A stretch of DNA of 14,601 nt, taken from Caryophanales bacterium UBA4694 (lineage in GTDB: Bacteria; Bacillota_I; Bacilli_A; RFN20; CAG-288). The position numbers were made by a program, and so were the translations under genes. The stretch spans positions 1 to 14,601 of the forward strand of contig DHKM01000023.1 in the NCBI GenBank assembly GCA_002404835.1. Reading direction: 5' to 3'. Below the pieces are notes generated by a model that was not told the origin of the DNA, made no database searches, and was given only the letters and a program-made list of their open reading frames with translations. Positions 14,442 through 14,601 of the stretch are shown in pieces (position 1 is the stretch's first letter; the number at the start of each line of letters is the position of its first letter).

Positions 14442-14536
14442 ATGTGGTGGTTCGGGATTCGGTGAGTCGACAAGAAGGAACCACCACAGTTCTTAGCACC
14501 TTGTCGACTCACCGAATTGCCTAAGTGTTCGGTCAT
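14438..14536 (-). CDS. Possible 32-codon leader peptide overlapping the transposase start
   Basis: ATG at 14536 opens a frame of 32 codons whose TGA (14438-14440) overlaps the transposase ATG as ATGA. The peptide begins MTEHLGNSVSRQG and ends RIPNHHI and resembles nothing I know. It has no Shine-Dalgarno sequence of its own, but the ATG lies about 9 bases from the predicted transcript start. A chance open frame of this length is plausible; the exact ATGA stop-start overlap is what makes it worth listing. Confidence 0.35.
   Translation of the reverse strand: MTEHLGNSVSRQGAKNCGGSFLSTHRIPNHHI
14443..14517. repeat. Two interleaved inverted repeats in the transposase leader
   Basis: An 18-bp repeat, ATTCGGTGAGTCGACAAG (14457-14474) with its complement at 14500-14517, is interleaved with an 11-bp repeat, TGTGGTGGTTC (14443-14453) with its complement at 14478-14488. 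Each pairing traps one arm of the other in its loop, so in RNA the two stems form either a pseudoknot or, given the short 3-base connector, alternative structures. The 11-bp arm nearest the gene touches the transposase start codon. Confidence 0.85.
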
Positions 14537-14546
14537 CTCTGACCGA
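14529..14546. repeat. Hairpin at the predicted transposase transcript 5' end
   Basis: TCGGTCA (14529-14535) and TGACCGA (14540-14546) flank a four-base loop. In the minus-strand RNA the loop reads GAGA, a GNRA tetraloop, and the ATG of the putative leader peptide sits at the loop-stem junction. Confidence 0.6.
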
Positions 14547-14551
14547 TGGTA

Positions 14552-14560
14552 ATTATATCA
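14552..14560 (-). promoter_or_regulatory. Extended -10 promoter of the transposase
   Basis: The minus strand reads TGATATAAT: a perfect TATAAT (14552-14557) with the TGn extension. The -35 position falls in the right terminal repeat (ACCTGA at 17 bases), a poor hexamer, so transposase binding to its own end would cover the promoter. Expected start is near 14545. Confidence 0.6.
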
Positions 14561-14573
14561 CAAGATGCCATTC

Positions 14574-14601
14574 ATCAGGTCACCTGTGCAAACCAAGGTT
14601 T
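14574..14601 (+). repeat. Right terminal inverted repeat of the IS
   Basis: 28 bases, exact reverse complement of 13424-13451, ending CAAACCAAGGTTT at the last base of the window. The true repeat could extend further outward. Confidence 0.9.

Larger units (their letters stand above)
13424..14601 (-). mobile_element. IS1595-family (ISXO2-like) insertion sequence
   Basis: 1178 bases bounded by perfect 28-bp inverted repeats and holding one transposase gene plus its promoter and structured leader. Size, one-gene layout and transposase type fit the IS1595 family. The target duplication (8 bp is usual for this family) cannot be tested because the window stops at the last base of the right repeat; the left flank is TTTCTTTA (13416-13423). 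The element lies about 90 bases upstream of the promoter of the DUF368-like operon and reads toward it. Confidence 0.9.

Noticed and set aside
1..14601. CRISPR array, tRNA or rRNA genes, phage or toxin-antitoxin modules
   Set aside because: No regularly spaced repeats, no tRNA cloverleaf with the expected arms, no rRNA stretches and no recognisable phage, toxin or defence protein were seen on either strand.

Overview
The window reads as a chromosomal segment of a low-to-moderate-GC Gram-positive bacterium (Bacillota). The evidence is strong AGGAGG-type ribosome sites, sigma-A-type promoters with TATAAT boxes, cre-like CcpA sites, a short SRP RNA, and Firmicutes-style TrpRS and GalU. An Erysipelotrichia-like host is a guess from overall flavour only; nothing in the sequence fixes the genus.

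Layout, left to right. (1) 13-6538, plus strand: two overlapping genes, a membrane-anchored transglutaminase-fold protein with a catalytic Cys/His/Asp triad, followed by a 1579-residue membrane-anchored protein made of about a dozen divergent beta-type 'YDG ... DVTxxYDI ... YGTL ... KRK' repeats. The same repeat type forms the C-terminus of the transglutaminase, so the pair looks like one envelope module. (2) 6543-8839, minus strand: the small SRP RNA gene with its own promoter, tryptophanyl-tRNA synthetase (trpS) and UTP-glucose-1-phosphate uridylyltransferase (galU). galU and trpS are 24 bases apart and probably co-transcribed. (3) 9083-10534, plus strand: an HPr-family protein that has lost the catalytic histidine but kept the regulatory serine (Crh-like), driven by a promoter whose -35 box overlaps a near-perfect cre site. 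It is followed by about 450 bases of non-coding, hairpin-rich, purine-rich DNA ending in a strong terminator, then a two-pass membrane protein with two zinc ribbons. (4) 10634-13335, minus strand: a tightly coupled four-gene operon (ATGA overlaps) of a DUF368-like membrane protein whose start looks leaderless, an RsuA-type pseudouridine synthase, a zinc-ribbon protein and a small unknown protein, closed by a strong terminator. (5) 13424-14601: a complete-looking IS1595/ISXO2-type insertion sequence with perfect 28-bp terminal inverted repeats. The right repeat ends at the last base of the window.

The best candidates for something new are these: the transglutaminase/giant repeat protein pair; the structured intergenic region after the Crh-like gene, which matches no RNA class I recognise; the autoregulatory look of the Crh-like gene; and the transposase leader, which has two interleaved inverted repeats and a 32-codon ORF ending in ATGA on the transposase start, with no Shine-Dalgarno site. 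No CRISPR array, rRNA, tRNA or defence island is visible.
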